Assembly: GCF_900149685.1 (NCBI RefSeq)
Contig: NZ_LT702999.1
Coordinates: forward strand, 124,001 to 188,000
Origin: Erythrobacter sp. Alg231-14
GTDB taxonomy: Bacteria; Pseudomonadota; Alphaproteobacteria; Sphingomonadales; Sphingomonadaceae
Direction: 5' to 3'
Length of the DNA stretch: 64,000 nucleotides
The notes under the pieces: model-generated
Told to the model about the DNA's origin: nothing
The model's database searches: none
The model's input: only the letters and a program-made list of their open reading frames with translations
In this document: positions 51,815-61,284 of the stretch, in pieces
Numbering within the stretch: the first letter of the stretch is position 1
How the letters are laid out: the number at the start of each line of letters is the position of its first letter
Program-made: the position numbers and the translations under genes

Positions 51815-52639
51815 CTAGCCTGAAGACAACTTAGCCCCGCGATCACGGGTTGCCGCCAGTGTGCGGGTCAGCAATTCAGTCAGGGCGTCAACATCATCCA
51901 AGACATTCAACCCTTCGCGTGTCATGCCGCCCGGACTTGCCACGCGATCGGCCAACTCCCCCGGAGAAAGGTCTGCCTGAGCGGCCAGCGATGCGGCGCC
52001 GTCGACCATCGATAATGCAAGGCTGCGCGCTTGGTCGGGTTCAAGACCCAATTTCGCCCCAGCCTGCGCCAAAGAGTCGATGAAACGGTACACGAAGCCC
52101 GGCCCTGAGCCGGCCAAGGCTGTGGCGAGATCAAATTGCTCCTCCCGCTCCAACCAAACCGCGCTGCCTAAGATGTCATACTGGGCCGAAACACGGCCGC
52201 GTTGGTCATCGGTCAACCCGTGATCCATCAAAATGATCGGTGATTTGTTGATGCGAGAGGCGAGGTTCGGCATCACCCGAATATGAGATGTGGCGCCCGG
52301 ATAGGCGTCCTGCAATTGCGCCAAGGTCTTACCCGCCAACAGCGAATGCACCGAGACACCCTTGGCCAATGCCTGAAATTGGGGTGCGGTCTCATCCAAT
52401 TGATGCGGTTTGAAACCAAGCATGATGGCGTCATGGGCGTTTGCTTCAACGGCCTGAGCAACATCGGTGAATTGTGTGACCCCTGCGGGGACGGATTTGG
52501 GCGACCGATTGAGCACTGCAAAGCGCGACGGATCGCCCCCCGCATTCAACCAGCCCGCCAACATCGCACCCGACATATTGCCGTATCCGATGATCAACAA
52601 TTGTCCTGCCTTACCGCCGCTTTGATCGTTGGTCGCCAT
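51815..52639 (-). CDS. proC: Pyrroline-5-carboxylate reductase
   Basis: Final step of proline synthesis; 274 residues. A hydrophilic N-tail leads to the NADPH loop LLIIGYGNMSGAMLAGWLNA (about 13-32). MLGFKPHQLDETAPQFQALA, VMPNLASRINKSPI and the C-terminal signature ALAGSGPGFVYRFIDSLAQA with VASPGGMTREGLNVLDD are all present. The decamer-forming C-terminal helices are complete. It follows the YbjN gene by 32 bp on the same strand and is probably co-transcribed with it. Confidence 0.96.
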   Translation of the reverse strand: MATNDQSGGKAGQLLIIGYGNMSGAMLAGWLNAGGDPSRFAVLNRSPKSVPAGVTQFTDVAQAVEANAHDAIMLGFKPHQLDETAPQFQALAKGVSVHSLLAGKTLAQLQDAYPGATSHIRVMPNLASRINKSPIILMDHGLTDDQRGRVSAQYDILGSAVWLEREEQFDLATALAGSGPGFVYRFIDSLAQAGAKLGLEPDQARSLALSMVDGAASLAAQADLSPGELADRVASPGGMTREGLNVLDDVDALTELLTRTLAATRDRGAKLSSG

Positions 52640-52671
52640 TGGAAAACATCGCCTTTCGCATCCTTAGATGG

Positions 52672-53178
52672 CTACGCTTCACCCGCCGCGTCAACCATCG
52701 CGGCATCCAACGCGTCGCGCGGCGATTTGTCACCCCATAGAACGAATTGAAACGCCGGATAAAAACGGTCGCACTCATCAATGGCGCATTCCACAAGCGA
52801 TTGCGCTTGTTGGATCGACAACATGCCATCATCGCCCAACAACACGCCATGGCGATACAGCAAGACGTCGCCATTTGACCAAATGTCGAAATGGCCCAAC
52901 CACATTTGTTCGTTGATCAAACTGAGCAGTTCGTAGGCCCGTTGCCGTTTCTCATCCGTGACACGGATATCGGGCATGCATAGGAATTGGAGCACATTGT
53001 CCGCGCTGCGCCAAATTGCGCGCAATTGGTATTTGGCCCAACTGCCCTGCACTTCGCCGACCATTTCATCGTCGGCAACAACTTCACAATCCCACCCACG
53101 CGCTTCGAACAAAGCGGCAAGCATTTCTACGGGCGCGGCGTCGTCATTAGCGCTATATTCAGGTTCACGCGGTCTCAT
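52672..53178 (-). CDS. YbjN-domain protein
   Basis: 168 residues. VEMLAALFEARGWDCEVVAD, RAIWRSADNVLQFLCMPDIR and AYELLSLINEQMWLGHFDIW match the YbjN fold (related to type III secretion chaperones in shape). DVLLYRHGVLLGDDGMLSIQ and LVECAIDECDRFYPAFQFVL complete it. YbjN proteins in enterobacteria influence motility and stress responses; the molecular role is unclear. In alphaproteobacteria the gene is commonly next to proC, as here, so joint expression is likely. Confidence 0.9.
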   Translation of the reverse strand: MRPREPEYSANDDAAPVEMLAALFEARGWDCEVVADDEMVGEVQGSWAKYQLRAIWRSADNVLQFLCMPDIRVTDEKRQRAYELLSLINEQMWLGHFDIWSNGDVLLYRHGVLLGDDGMLSIQQAQSLVECAIDECDRFYPAFQFVLWGDKSPRDALDAAMVDAAGEA

Positions 53179-53333
53179 GGGAAGGCTTTCGAAAGGAGGG
53201 GTTTGGTTTGCATCGCGTTAACGAATGCCCCCAACCCACATCGAATGGCAATGCACGCGCGGTGGAGCGCTGGGGAGAACCCATTTCGCCTGTTCAAAGC
53301 TTGTGCAAAGAAAGCCGGGGATGACCCAAACTT

Positions 53334-54905
53334 TTACCTAAGACGCTGAATTTCCGTGCCTTCTGGGCTGGTGTAGGTAAAGGTCTCTAGCCCCTCACTT
53401 GCCAAGCCGTTGACCAATGCCCGCGCGTCAGACCGGCTATCGACCGGTCCGGCCAGCAATCGGTTCGCTTGCCCCCATGGCGTAACATGGGGTTCAAATG
53501 CGCCCAACAATTCGGGCGCGCGGCGAACAAATCGGCGCCAATCAAAGCGCAATGCATCAACATCGCGACCGGTGGCCAATTGCACCCAAATCCGGCGAGC
53601 ATGTTCCGGCTCGGCAGGTTCGGGCGCGGCCTGAGGCGGTGCTTCACGTGGAATTTCAATCGCGGCGAGATCAACGGCATCACCGCTGGAACCGGCAACT
53701 GGCATTGCGGCACCATCCGATCCGGATCTGAGGTCAGCAAAAGCATCGGCAACCGTCGCTGGATTGCCGCGTGATTGTTGCGCTTGCTCGCCAACAACTT
53801 GCGTTGTGGCGATGTCCGGCAAAGAAGATGCTTGGCCCGATACCGCCCCTGATCCAGAATTGGTCTCTGTTTCCGATGCCCGCGCCAAATCAAATCCGGG
53901 GCTGGCGGGTTCGGTTCGGCGTGCGGTGTTTGCTTCAACCGGTTCGGCTTGCTCTACTGAAGGTGGGGCGCTCTGCACCACCTCGCGCGATACGCTGGCG
54001 ATTTGGACTGGTGGTTCCGCCGCAATCGGAGCGCCCAGTGGTTCACCCACCGGCTCCAACAAAGCCCCTGCTGCACCCTCTTGCGCAAAACGAGCGATCC
54101 GCGGGTCTTCACGGCCAATATCGGCCGCGCGCGGGAAAATACCAAGATTGGCGGCCGCCGCTTGCTGTGCCGCAGTCAGGCGGGGCATATAGGCGAGATA
54201 TGGGTTGATGCGGGTGGCCAAATCGCGGGGCATCACGGCGTCAACAATCGCCTCAGCCCGCTCCTGCTCTCCCAAAATCGCCAGACCAAATGCGCGCGCA
54301 CGGATGGCCGCAACGTCGCGTGCCTCGATCAGCGGGGCGAGCGTCGATTGAAACCCAACATCATTGTTGGAAATCGCATAACTCAATGCCAATCGCCGGC
54401 GCGCTTCGTCGTCTTGCGGGTTCAATTCAATCGCGCGGGCATAGGCAGTTTGCGCCGCATCCTGATCACCGACCAGGTCAAACGCCAACGCTTGATCGCT
54501 TAACACTTCACCTGCCGGGACACCGCCGGTGCGCGCTGCGTTAAGCAACGGAATGGCTTCAACCGGGCGCCCAGATTTGATGTACACGCGCGCTAAACCC
54601 AGTTTGACGCGTGGATTGTCCGGTTCGATATCGGCCGCGCGACCGTAGAACCCCAAGGCCGCATCGTGATCGTCCACTGCCAAAGACGCATCGCCTGCTT
54701 CTAAGAGTGCGCTGATCCGGCGCGGGCGACGGGCCAGTTCCAACAACGCCCGATTCAAACGTTGAATTTCTGGCGATGGCAGCGGTTGAACAACTTCGCG
54801 GGCGGTGGAATCCTGAGCAAACGCGGCGTTTACTGGCAGGAAATGAACGGCAGCGATAGCGGCCGCGCTAAACAATAGCGCGATAGGGCGGGAGGTGTTT
54901 GGCAT
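53334..54905 (-). CDS. TPR and SPOR domain periplasmic protein
   Basis: 523 residues from the ATG at 54905 (a TTG at 54920 is possible). The signal peptide is MPNTSRPIALLFSAAAIAAV, cleaved near AAFAQ. Residues ~60-190 hold TPR-like repeats: DDHDAALGFYGRAADIEPDN, PRVKLGLARVYIKSGRPVEA and DQDAAQTAYARAIELNPQDD. A low-complexity linker follows, and the last ~80 residues form a SPOR domain: IWVQLATGRDVDALRFDWRR, then NRLLAGPVDSRSDARALVNG. SPOR domains bind denuded septal peptidoglycan, so septal localisation is expected. It lies directly downstream of ftsZ (139-bp gap), which fits a division role. Confidence 0.87.
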   Translation of the reverse strand: MPNTSRPIALLFSAAAIAAVHFLPVNAAFAQDSTAREVVQPLPSPEIQRLNRALLELARRPRRISALLEAGDASLAVDDHDAALGFYGRAADIEPDNPRVKLGLARVYIKSGRPVEAIPLLNAARTGGVPAGEVLSDQALAFDLVGDQDAAQTAYARAIELNPQDDEARRRLALSYAISNNDVGFQSTLAPLIEARDVAAIRARAFGLAILGEQERAEAIVDAVMPRDLATRINPYLAYMPRLTAAQQAAAANLGIFPRAADIGREDPRIARFAQEGAAGALLEPVGEPLGAPIAAEPPVQIASVSREVVQSAPPSVEQAEPVEANTARRTEPASPGFDLARASETETNSGSGAVSGQASSLPDIATTQVVGEQAQQSRGNPATVADAFADLRSGSDGAAMPVAGSSGDAVDLAAIEIPREAPPQAAPEPAEPEHARRIWVQLATGRDVDALRFDWRRFVRRAPELLGAFEPHVTPWGQANRLLAGPVDSRSDARALVNGLASEGLETFTYTSPEGTEIQRLR

Positions 54906-55044
54906 CGTACTCACACGCAAAATCGCTAAGCATTAATAGACGCGGCGTCACCCAGTGCGCGCAAAACGCGGGGCGAACAGGGTGCTAAATTGGATGAAGC
55001 GCGGCCGAGCAAAGCCGCCCGCGCAATCATGGCCTTAGCGTACG

Positions 55045-56850
55045 TTACTGATTGTTCTGCCGACCGAGGAAACGAGGGATGCTGAGCGCGGGCGCGTCAC
55101 CATCTTCGTCATCATCGTCGTCTTCCGATCCCGAAGATCGCGACAGATTGGCCATGCGTTCAAACAAGGTGCTACCACCTGCTGCACCGCCACCAGCACC
55201 GGCACCGGCACCGGCACCGCCAGATCCTGCGGGAGCAGCGTTTCCGCCGCCACCTTCGGTTCCGCCTTCGGATCCACCGCTATCGGCTTCATCACCGCCA
55301 GATCCCAAGATACCCCGGCGACGTCCGCCGCCCAACCGTGCTTCGACCGGGTTGTTTTCTTCGGACAGCCGGTCGGCATCGGCAAGAAGATCATCCTGTT
55401 CCGCGCCATCAACTTCCTGATATTCCGAATATTCGCCGTCGCCGTCCGATCCGGCTTCCGATCCACCGTCCATCATGGCGGCGTCTTCATCATCGGCACC
55501 GCGAAGGCCCGCCAGAGGATCAACGATCCCGTCAACGTCGTCGCCCTCGTCGCCCATTTCGTCGCCGGCTTGCATGCCGGTCAGGTCAAAGGGTTCATTG
55601 CCATCCGATGCGTCTTCATCTTCATCGTCTTCCGCAGCCATCGCATCGGCCACCGGATCCGGGATCACCGGTGCGCTTGCCTCAAACTCGGGCTCAGCCT
55701 CAGGTTCCATCTCTGGTGCGGTCAATTCAATAACCGGCTCCGGCTCCGGCTCTGGAGCCACCGCCGCAACGCTTTCCTCCACTGCATCCATCGCGCCATC
55801 ACCGGCTAGGTCGAGAACGGGCCGTTTTGGCGCACGTGAACTCGACAAAGATGATGGGGTCGCCCGCGGCGCTTCGCCTGATGCGGTTTGTTCAATGCCT
55901 GTCGCTACAACAGATACGCGGATTTTACCCGAAAGGTCGGGATTGAACGCACTGCCCCAAATGATGTTGGCGTCTTCATCGACAAGATCGCGAATGTGGT
56001 TTGCGGCCTCATCCACTTCCATCAATTTCATGTCTTCGCCGCCGATGATGGAGATGATGACGCCTTTTGCGCCTTGCATGCTCACCCCATCCAGCAACGG
56101 ATTGGCGATCGCCTGTTCCGCCGCATCCAAAGCGCGATTTTGGCCTTCGCCTTCGCCGGTACCCATCATGGCTTTGCCCATTTCGCTCATCACGGAACGA
56201 ACGTCGGCAAAATCGAGATTGATAAGACCTGGCATCACCATCAGATCGGTGATTGAACGCACGCCTTGTTGAAGCACTTCGTCGGCCAGTTCGAACGCTT
56301 CTTTGAACGTCGTCTCAGGCTTTGCGACCAAGAACAGATTTTGGTTCGGGATCACGATCAACGTGTCGACGTGATCTTGCAGTTCGGCAATGCCGGCTTC
56401 GGCCGCGCGCATACGGCGCGTGCCTTCGAACAAGAACGGCTTTGTTACCACGCCAACCGTCAAAACACCCTTGCGGCGGGCCGCTTCGGCGATGACTGGC
56501 GCGGCGCCAGTTCCGGTGCCCCCGCCCATACCGGCGGCGATAAAGACCATGTTGACGCCTTCAAGCGCCTCTTCGATTTCGGCAACGGTTTCTTCGGCCG
56601 CCGCTTTGCCAACTTCGGGACGTGCACCCGCGCCAAGACCGCCGGTAATATCGGGGCCAAGTTGAATGCGCGTTTCGGCAGAACTGCTGTTCAATGCCTG
56701 AGCATCCGTGTTCGCGACGATGAATTCAACGCCTTCGATTTCAGACGCGATCATATTGCCAATTGCGTTGCCGCCCGCTCCACCGATACCGATTACGGTG
56801 ATCTTGGGGCGCAGATCGTCGGTGTCCGCTGGTCCGATATTGATGCTCAT
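55045..56850 (-). CDS. ftsZ: Cell division protein FtsZ with very long linker
   Basis: Tubulin-like GTPase forming the Z-ring; 601 residues, well above the usual 380-500. The core (1-~318) has [14 protein letters not shown], the tubulin signature [16 protein letters not shown], and [20 protein letters not shown] with the catalytic T7 Asp. Residues ~320-585 are a disordered, acidic, Glu/Pro/Ala- and Gly-rich linker, with a short motif [12 protein letters not shown] near its end. The C-terminal peptide [15 protein letters not shown] binds FtsA and other partners. GGAGGATTTAAGCG precedes the ATG. Within the linker, GGCACC occurs three times in tandem (55201-55218), a minor slippage-prone tract. 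Confidence 0.97.
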   Translation of the reverse strand: MSINIGPADTDDLRPKITVIGIGGAGGNAIGNMIASEIEGVEFIVANTDAQALNSSSAETRIQLGPDITGGLGAGARPEVGKAAAEETVAEIEEALEGVNMVFIAAGMGGGTGTGAAPVIAEAARRKGVLTVGVVTKPFLFEGTRRMRAAEAGIAELQDHVDTLIVIPNQNLFLVAKPETTFKEAFELADEVLQQGVRSITDLMVMPGLINLDFADVRSVMSEMGKAMMGTGEGEGQNRALDAAEQAIANPLLDGVSMQGAKGVIISIIGGEDMKLMEVDEAANHIRDLVDEDANIIWGSAFNPDLSGKIRVSVVATGIEQTASGEAPRATPSSLSSSRAPKRPVLDLAGDGAMDAVEESVAAVAPEPEPEPVIELTAPEMEPEAEPEFEASAPVIPDPVADAMAAEDDEDEDASDGNEPFDLTGMQAGDEMGDEGDDVDGIVDPLAGLRGADDEDAAMMDGGSEAGSDGDGEYSEYQEVDGAEQDDLLADADRLSEENNPVEARLGGGRRRGILGSGGDEADSGGSEGGTEGGGGNAAPAGSGGAGAGAGAGGGAAGGSTLFERMANLSRSSGSEDDDDDEDGDAPALSIPRFLGRQNNQ

Positions 56851-56960
56851 CGCTTAAATCCTCCAGACGCAAAATTGGGTAAAGGTCCACTTTGCGCGGT
56901 TATTTCTACGTTCTTTGTCTGTGACACATTCGCGATGCGCCCGTTATCCCGCGAAAATCC

Positions 56961-56969
56961 TTATCCACA
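56961..56969 (+). promoter_or_regulatory. DnaA box upstream of ftsZ
   Basis: TTATCCACA, an exact match to the strong DnaA-box consensus, lies 111 bp before the ftsZ start codon in the 241-bp ftsA-ftsZ gap. A GAATC site (GANTC class, the methylation target of CcrM in Caulobacter) follows at 57010-57014. In Caulobacter both DnaA and CcrM methylation control ftsZ; whether the same holds here is inferred. Confidence 0.6.
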
Positions 56970-57091
56970 GCGGGTTATTAGCCCTCATACACCATGATTT
57001 CGCTTTGGTGAATCCTCCGCTCGCCTTGTTGCGGCACCACCTTACCAGTTTTTACAACCGGCGGCCGGCCTGATTGCCGACCTTCAACCGG

Positions 57092-58426
57092 TCAAAAATA
57101 CTCGCGCATCGCCCGCCAAAGCCGACCAATCGCAAAGGTCGATCCCAATGAACCGCCAAAATCCTTGTGGCTGGTGTAACGTGAGCCAACCGATCGGATG
57201 TCTATCGGGTCTTCAGCCGCGTAAAGGCAAAGGCCCGCCAAACCCGCAAAACCGGGCGTGGCGTGCGCTTCGGGAAGACCGGTTAGGGTTGGAGTGCGGC
57301 CAATGCGAACGGGCATGGCCAAGGCGCTTTGCGTGAATTCAGCCAATCCCGCCAATTCGGCGCCGCCTCCGGTTAAGACAACTTGACCTGCGCTGGTCCC
57401 GGAAAAGCCCATCCCTTTCAAAGAACGGCCAATTTCGCCGGTCAATTCAGCCTGAGCTTGAGTGATGACGGAGATCAATTCGGCGCGCGCAATCCGGTTC
57501 TTGTCATCTGCGCCGCGGGCTTGTGGGCCACTGGCGTCTTCGACGGTTTCGTTCGGGCCATGCACGGGGATCATCTCGCGGTGATCGCTAGGTGAAGCGA
57601 TGGCGGATCCTGATACGCATTTCAAACGCTCGGCCTGGAACCGTCGGATGCCAAACGCGCTGGCCACGGCATCAGTGATGTCGCCTGATCCCATCGGAAT
57701 GGCGCGCAAACCCAACAACATCCCACCGGCAAAGACAGAGACATTGGTCACGTCGCTGCCGATTTCGACCAGCGCCACGCCAAGCTCTCGCTCTTCGGGT
57801 GAAAGACACGCATATCCCGATGCAAGCGGCGCAGCGACAACCGCTTCCACTTCGAGGTGGGCGTTTTGGACCGCTTCCATCAAATTTCGCACCGGCGCAC
57901 CATCTGCCAACATGACATGCACATCGACGCCCAAACGTTCGGCGTGCAATCCACGCGGATTGGCAACGCCATGCGCGCCATCCAATGTGTAATGAGCCGG
58001 TTGTGCGTGAAGGACGGTACGCCCGTCAGGTTCGATCATACCGCGCGCCTCGATCAGGAGATGTTCGATATCCTCTTCTTCGATCCGGCGACCGCCAATT
58101 TCGATTTCAACTTTGGAAACCCGGCTTTTCAATCCGGCCCCTGCGCAGGCAATCCACACGCTTTGAACGCTGGTCCCGGCGTTTTTCTCCGCCCGTTCCA
58201 CCGCATCGCGAATGGCGTAGGTCGCGGCTTTCATGTCGGTGACATAGCCGCGCTTTATGCCTTGGCTGGCGCGATGGCCCGAGCCCAGCACGATCAAATC
58301 GCCGGTTTCGGTTTCGCCCATGATCATCGCCGAAATGCGGAACGATCCTACATTCACCGCGCCAAATATCTTGGCTAGGCGCGCTTTCGAGGCAACTTGT
58401 TTAGAGGCGGCTTTGCTCGCTGGCAT
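57092..58426 (-). CDS. ftsA: Cell division protein FtsA
   Basis: Actin-like ATPase that anchors FtsZ to the membrane; 444 residues. The N-terminal ~20 residues are basic. VNVGSFRISAMIMGETETGD is the first phosphate segment, ALVEIGSDVTNVSVFAGGML the phosphate-2 segment, and VVLTGGGAELAGLAEFTQSA the adenosine motif. The 1C domain between them carries HAQPAHYTLDGAHGVANPRG. The C-terminal amphipathic helix AIGRLWRAMREYF is the membrane-targeting sequence. Its start overlaps the ftsQ stop by one base. The gene is part of the dcw cluster. Confidence 0.97.
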   Translation of the reverse strand: MPASKAASKQVASKARLAKIFGAVNVGSFRISAMIMGETETGDLIVLGSGHRASQGIKRGYVTDMKAATYAIRDAVERAEKNAGTSVQSVWIACAGAGLKSRVSKVEIEIGGRRIEEEDIEHLLIEARGMIEPDGRTVLHAQPAHYTLDGAHGVANPRGLHAERLGVDVHVMLADGAPVRNLMEAVQNAHLEVEAVVAAPLASGYACLSPEERELGVALVEIGSDVTNVSVFAGGMLLGLRAIPMGSGDITDAVASAFGIRRFQAERLKCVSGSAIASPSDHREMIPVHGPNETVEDASGPQARGADDKNRIARAELISVITQAQAELTGEIGRSLKGMGFSGTSAGQVVLTGGGAELAGLAEFTQSALAMPVRIGRTPTLTGLPEAHATPGFAGLAGLCLYAAEDPIDIRSVGSRYTSHKDFGGSLGSTFAIGRLWRAMREYF

Positions 58427-59337
58427 TATGGGTTCCCCGTTTCGCCCAATTCGACCGCGTCCGCACGGCCCGGCACACGCATGTAAATCCGCGGCGGTGA
58501 TCGCATATCAAATGTAGCCACTTGTCCGCCCAACAACCGGTTTTGGCCATCCATTCGCGCAAATTTCACCAATGCGCTTGCCGATTCATCGGCGCCTTCG
58601 GGTAAAGCAAGGACTTGGCCGCTTTTGAAAGACAGGTTCCAACGCCGATTGCCAACCCATTCGGCACCTTCGATCTGGGGGCCTAACGCCGGTGCCGATG
58701 CCAACAATTGATCCAACGGCTCAACTTGTTTTGCAGCGCCCGGTCCCGATATGCGCAACATATCAGTGGCGGCCTCTGCCGAAACAGGTTCCAACTCCAC
58801 GCCCTCTGCATCGATAAGCATCAAACGATCGGGTCTTTGCAAGGCGGCGTGCGGAGTTCGCTCTACAATATCGATCGCCAAGGTCGATGGCAGTTGGATC
58901 GAAACTCGCGCGTCTTTGACCCATGGCAGTTCGAGCAATTCGGCGCGCAACGCCTCAATCTCGACCTGTGGCATCGGCCGGTCTTTTTGTGCCAAAGCGC
59001 GGGCGTAAACCTGACGTTCGTCCATCCGTTCGGTGCCGGTGACCCGCACATGTTTGACCTCGAACCCAGCATCCGATGCCATCACCGCGACTTGCGCGCG
59101 TGCCATGGCAGGAACGCCGGCCAAATTGGCGATTACAAAGGCCAAACCAACCGCACCGCCAATTATGATGGTGAGCCAGATCGTGCTCCATTGTTCTTCG
59201 GTGAACGGCAAAACGCCCATGACACGATCGACCATTCCGGTGGTCTTTGCCTTTGCCCGGCGCGCGCCCGCGGCGCGGCTCTGCGATTTGGCTGCGCGGC
59301 GAACGCCTTTGCCGCTGCTCCGCTTAATCTTGGCCAT
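58426..59337 (-). CDS. ftsQ: Cell division protein FtsQ
   Basis: 303 residues, bitopic inner-membrane divisome protein. The N-terminal ~50 residues are strongly basic (KRSSGKGVRRAAKSQSR). One TM segment, IWLTIIIGGAVGLAFVIANL, lies at about 49-68. The POTRA domain follows: AGFEVKHVRVTGTERMDERQ, then LPWVKDARVSIQLPSTLAID, and the beta domain VGNRRWNLSFKSGQVLALPE. It connects FtsB/FtsL and later division proteins. It overlaps ddl by 14 bp upstream and ftsA by one base downstream. Confidence 0.95.
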   Translation of the reverse strand: MAKIKRSSGKGVRRAAKSQSRAAGARRAKAKTTGMVDRVMGVLPFTEEQWSTIWLTIIIGGAVGLAFVIANLAGVPAMARAQVAVMASDAGFEVKHVRVTGTERMDERQVYARALAQKDRPMPQVEIEALRAELLELPWVKDARVSIQLPSTLAIDIVERTPHAALQRPDRLMLIDAEGVELEPVSAEAATDMLRISGPGAAKQVEPLDQLLASAPALGPQIEGAEWVGNRRWNLSFKSGQVLALPEGADESASALVKFARMDGQNRLLGGQVATFDMRSPPRIYMRVPGRADAVELGETGNP

Positions 59338-60301
59338 GCGATCCCCCTGATAAATTGTGGACGCGGATCGCTTCCATCACGATCAATTCCACCAATTCGG
59401 CATACCCAATATCGGCGTGACGCGCCTGTTCCGGAACAAGGCTTAACGGGGTCATGCCCGGTTGGGTGTTGGTTTCCAAAACGAACAAGCCGTCTTCGCC
59501 TTGTTCGTCATCCCACCGATAATCGGTGCGGCTTGTGCCATGACACCCCAAAACCTCGTGAGCTTTGATAGCGTATTGCTCACACAATGCGGCGATTTCC
59601 GGCGGGATGTTGGCGGGACACACATGTTGTGTGCGCCCTTCGGTGTATTTGTGTTCGTAATCGTAAAAACCGGTTTCGATAATCAACTCGGTCACGCCCA
59701 ACGCGCGCGGTCCATTGGCGCTGTCGATGACAGCGGTGGTGAGTTCGCGCCCTTTAATAAAGGGTTCGGCGAGCAATTCGTCAAAATCCTGCCAAGGGCC
59801 GACGGCCTCGCGTGCAATTGGATTGCCGACATTGCTGTCTTCGGTGACGATCGCGACACCGACGGAGGATCCTTCATTGACCGGTTTCAGAACGTATGGG
59901 CGCGGCAAAGGGTCGCGCATGTGCAGATCATCGACTGCAACGATTCTGCCGCCCGGCATCGGAATGCCATGCGGGACAAGCGCCTGTTTGGTCAGCTGTT
60001 TGTCGATCGCGATCACACTCGTCGCGAGACCGGAATGGGTGTAGGGAATACCCATCAGGTCGAGCATACCTTGGACGCTGCCATCTTCGCCCGGCACACC
60101 GTGCAGCGCGTTAAAAACCACATCGGGTTTCAACTCTGCCAAACGTTGGGCGACGTTGCGGTCCAAATCCAATTGGGTGACAGAATGACCGTTCATTTCC
60201 AACGCATCGGCAACGCCCGCACCGCTCATCAAGGACACTTCGCGTTCATTCGCCCAGCCGCCCATGAGGACCACGATATGGAGGGGTGGTTTTGCAGTCA
60301 T
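59324..60301 (-). CDS. ddl: D-alanine--D-alanine ligase
   Basis: ATP-grasp enzyme joining two D-alanines for peptidoglycan; 325 residues. VLMGGWANEREVSLMSGAGV is the N-terminal motif (the usual GG.S.ER is GGWANER). ALHGVPGEDGSVQGMLDLMG follows, then YVLKPVNEGSSVGVAIV. The catalytic loop has HVCPANIPPEIAALCEQYAI, and the metal/ATP end is FVLETNTQPGMTPLSLVPEQ. The start overlaps murB by four bases. It sits in the dcw order murB-ddl-ftsQ, typical of proteobacteria. Confidence 0.96.
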   Translation of the reverse strand: MTAKPPLHIVVLMGGWANEREVSLMSGAGVADALEMNGHSVTQLDLDRNVAQRLAELKPDVVFNALHGVPGEDGSVQGMLDLMGIPYTHSGLATSVIAIDKQLTKQALVPHGIPMPGGRIVAVDDLHMRDPLPRPYVLKPVNEGSSVGVAIVTEDSNVGNPIAREAVGPWQDFDELLAEPFIKGRELTTAVIDSANGPRALGVTELIIETGFYDYEHKYTEGRTQHVCPANIPPEIAALCEQYAIKAHEVLGCHGTSRTDYRWDDEQGEDGLFVLETNTQPGMTPLSLVPEQARHADIGYAELVELIVMEAIRVHNLSGGSHGQD

Positions 60302-61284
60302 GGCCGACCCACGCGTCTAATTTCCCACTCAAGCTGAACGCCTGAATTGGCGTAAACTTTCTCGCGCACCATCTCTCCCAATGCTTCGATTTCTGTCGCC
60401 GTGGCAGAGCCGGTGTTGATGAGGAAATTGCAGTGCTTCTCGCTGACCTGAGCGCCGCCATTCATCAGGCCGCGACATCCCGCATCATCGATCAATTTCC
60501 AACTGCTGTGGCCAGGAGGGTTCTTGAACGTCGATCCGCCGGTCATGCTGCCGATGGGTTGTGCGCCTTTGCGTTGATCAGAAATGCGCGTCATTTCGGC
60601 TTTGATCGCGTCCGGATCCCCCGGCACACCTTCAAACCGAACCGCCACCACAATCGCCCCTTCGGGCAAAACGGAATGGCGGTATGAATATTGAAGATCG
60701 GCATTGGTCAAAGTGACAAACTGCCCGTCGGGCAAAATCACATCGCAATCGACCAAGACATCGCATGTTTCGCGGCCGTAACAGCCGCCGTTCATTTTGG
60801 TGACGCCGCCTACCGATCCCGGAATGCCAGTCAGGAACGCCAAGCCATCAATGCCCGCCTTGGCTGCGCGTCGGGCAACCATATTGGCAGGCGCTGCCGA
60901 ACCGGCGGTCACAGTGGTGTCGCCGGTCACCTCAACATTGGCAAATTCCTTACCCAATTTCACAACGATGCCGGGCACGCCCCCATCGCGGATAATCATG
61001 TTGGAACCTACACCCAACGCCATGACGGGATGGTCACCGTTTAGGTTTTCGCAAAAGGATTTCAGATCATCGAGATCTGCGGGTTCAAATAGCCAATCGG
61101 CGTTTCCGCCTGCTTTAAACCAAACATGTTTGGCCAAACTCGCATTTTGAGTCAGCCGGCCACGGATGTTCTCAATTGGAACGGGCGCGCTGGCACCGCC
61201 ATCAACGGCGCAGGTCGGCGCCATGCCGTTGTCGCGGCCATTTTCCGGAGAAGTCCAGTCATCGGGTTGTGTCATGTTCGTCAT
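60298..61284 (-). CDS. murB: UDP-N-acetylenolpyruvoylglucosamine reductase
   Basis: FAD-dependent reductase giving UDP-MurNAc; 328 residues, type II (short-loop) MurB. A ~30-residue N-tail precedes [40 protein letters not shown] and [20 protein letters not shown] bind FAD and substrate. [15 protein letters not shown] has the conserved Tyr-Arg, and [20 protein letters not shown] the catalytic Ser; the C-terminal Glu is in [16 protein letters not shown] or LEWEIRRVG. It overlaps murC and ddl by four bases each. Confidence 0.97.
   Translation of the reverse strand: MTNMTQPDDWTSPENGRDNGMAPTCAVDGGASAPVPIENIRGRLTQNASLAKHVWFKAGGNADWLFEPADLDDLKSFCENLNGDHPVMALGVGSNMIIRDGGVPGIVVKLGKEFANVEVTGDTTVTAGSAAPANMVARRAAKAGIDGLAFLTGIPGSVGGVTKMNGGCYGRETCDVLVDCDVILPDGQFVTLTNADLQYSYRHSVLPEGAIVVAVRFEGVPGDPDAIKAEMTRISDQRKGAQPIGSMTGGSTFKNPPGHSSWKLIDDAGCRGLMNGGAQVSEKHCNFLINTGSATATEIEALGEMVREKVYANSGVQLEWEIRRVGRP

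Noticed and set aside
54003..54503. 166-codon plus-strand frame
   Set aside because: Antisense to the TPR-SPOR gene, with no domain or start signal.
57010..57014. GANTC site as evidence by itself of CcrM control
   Set aside because: One such site is expected about every 256 bp, so its presence in a 241-bp gap means little without the DnaA box and conservation data.
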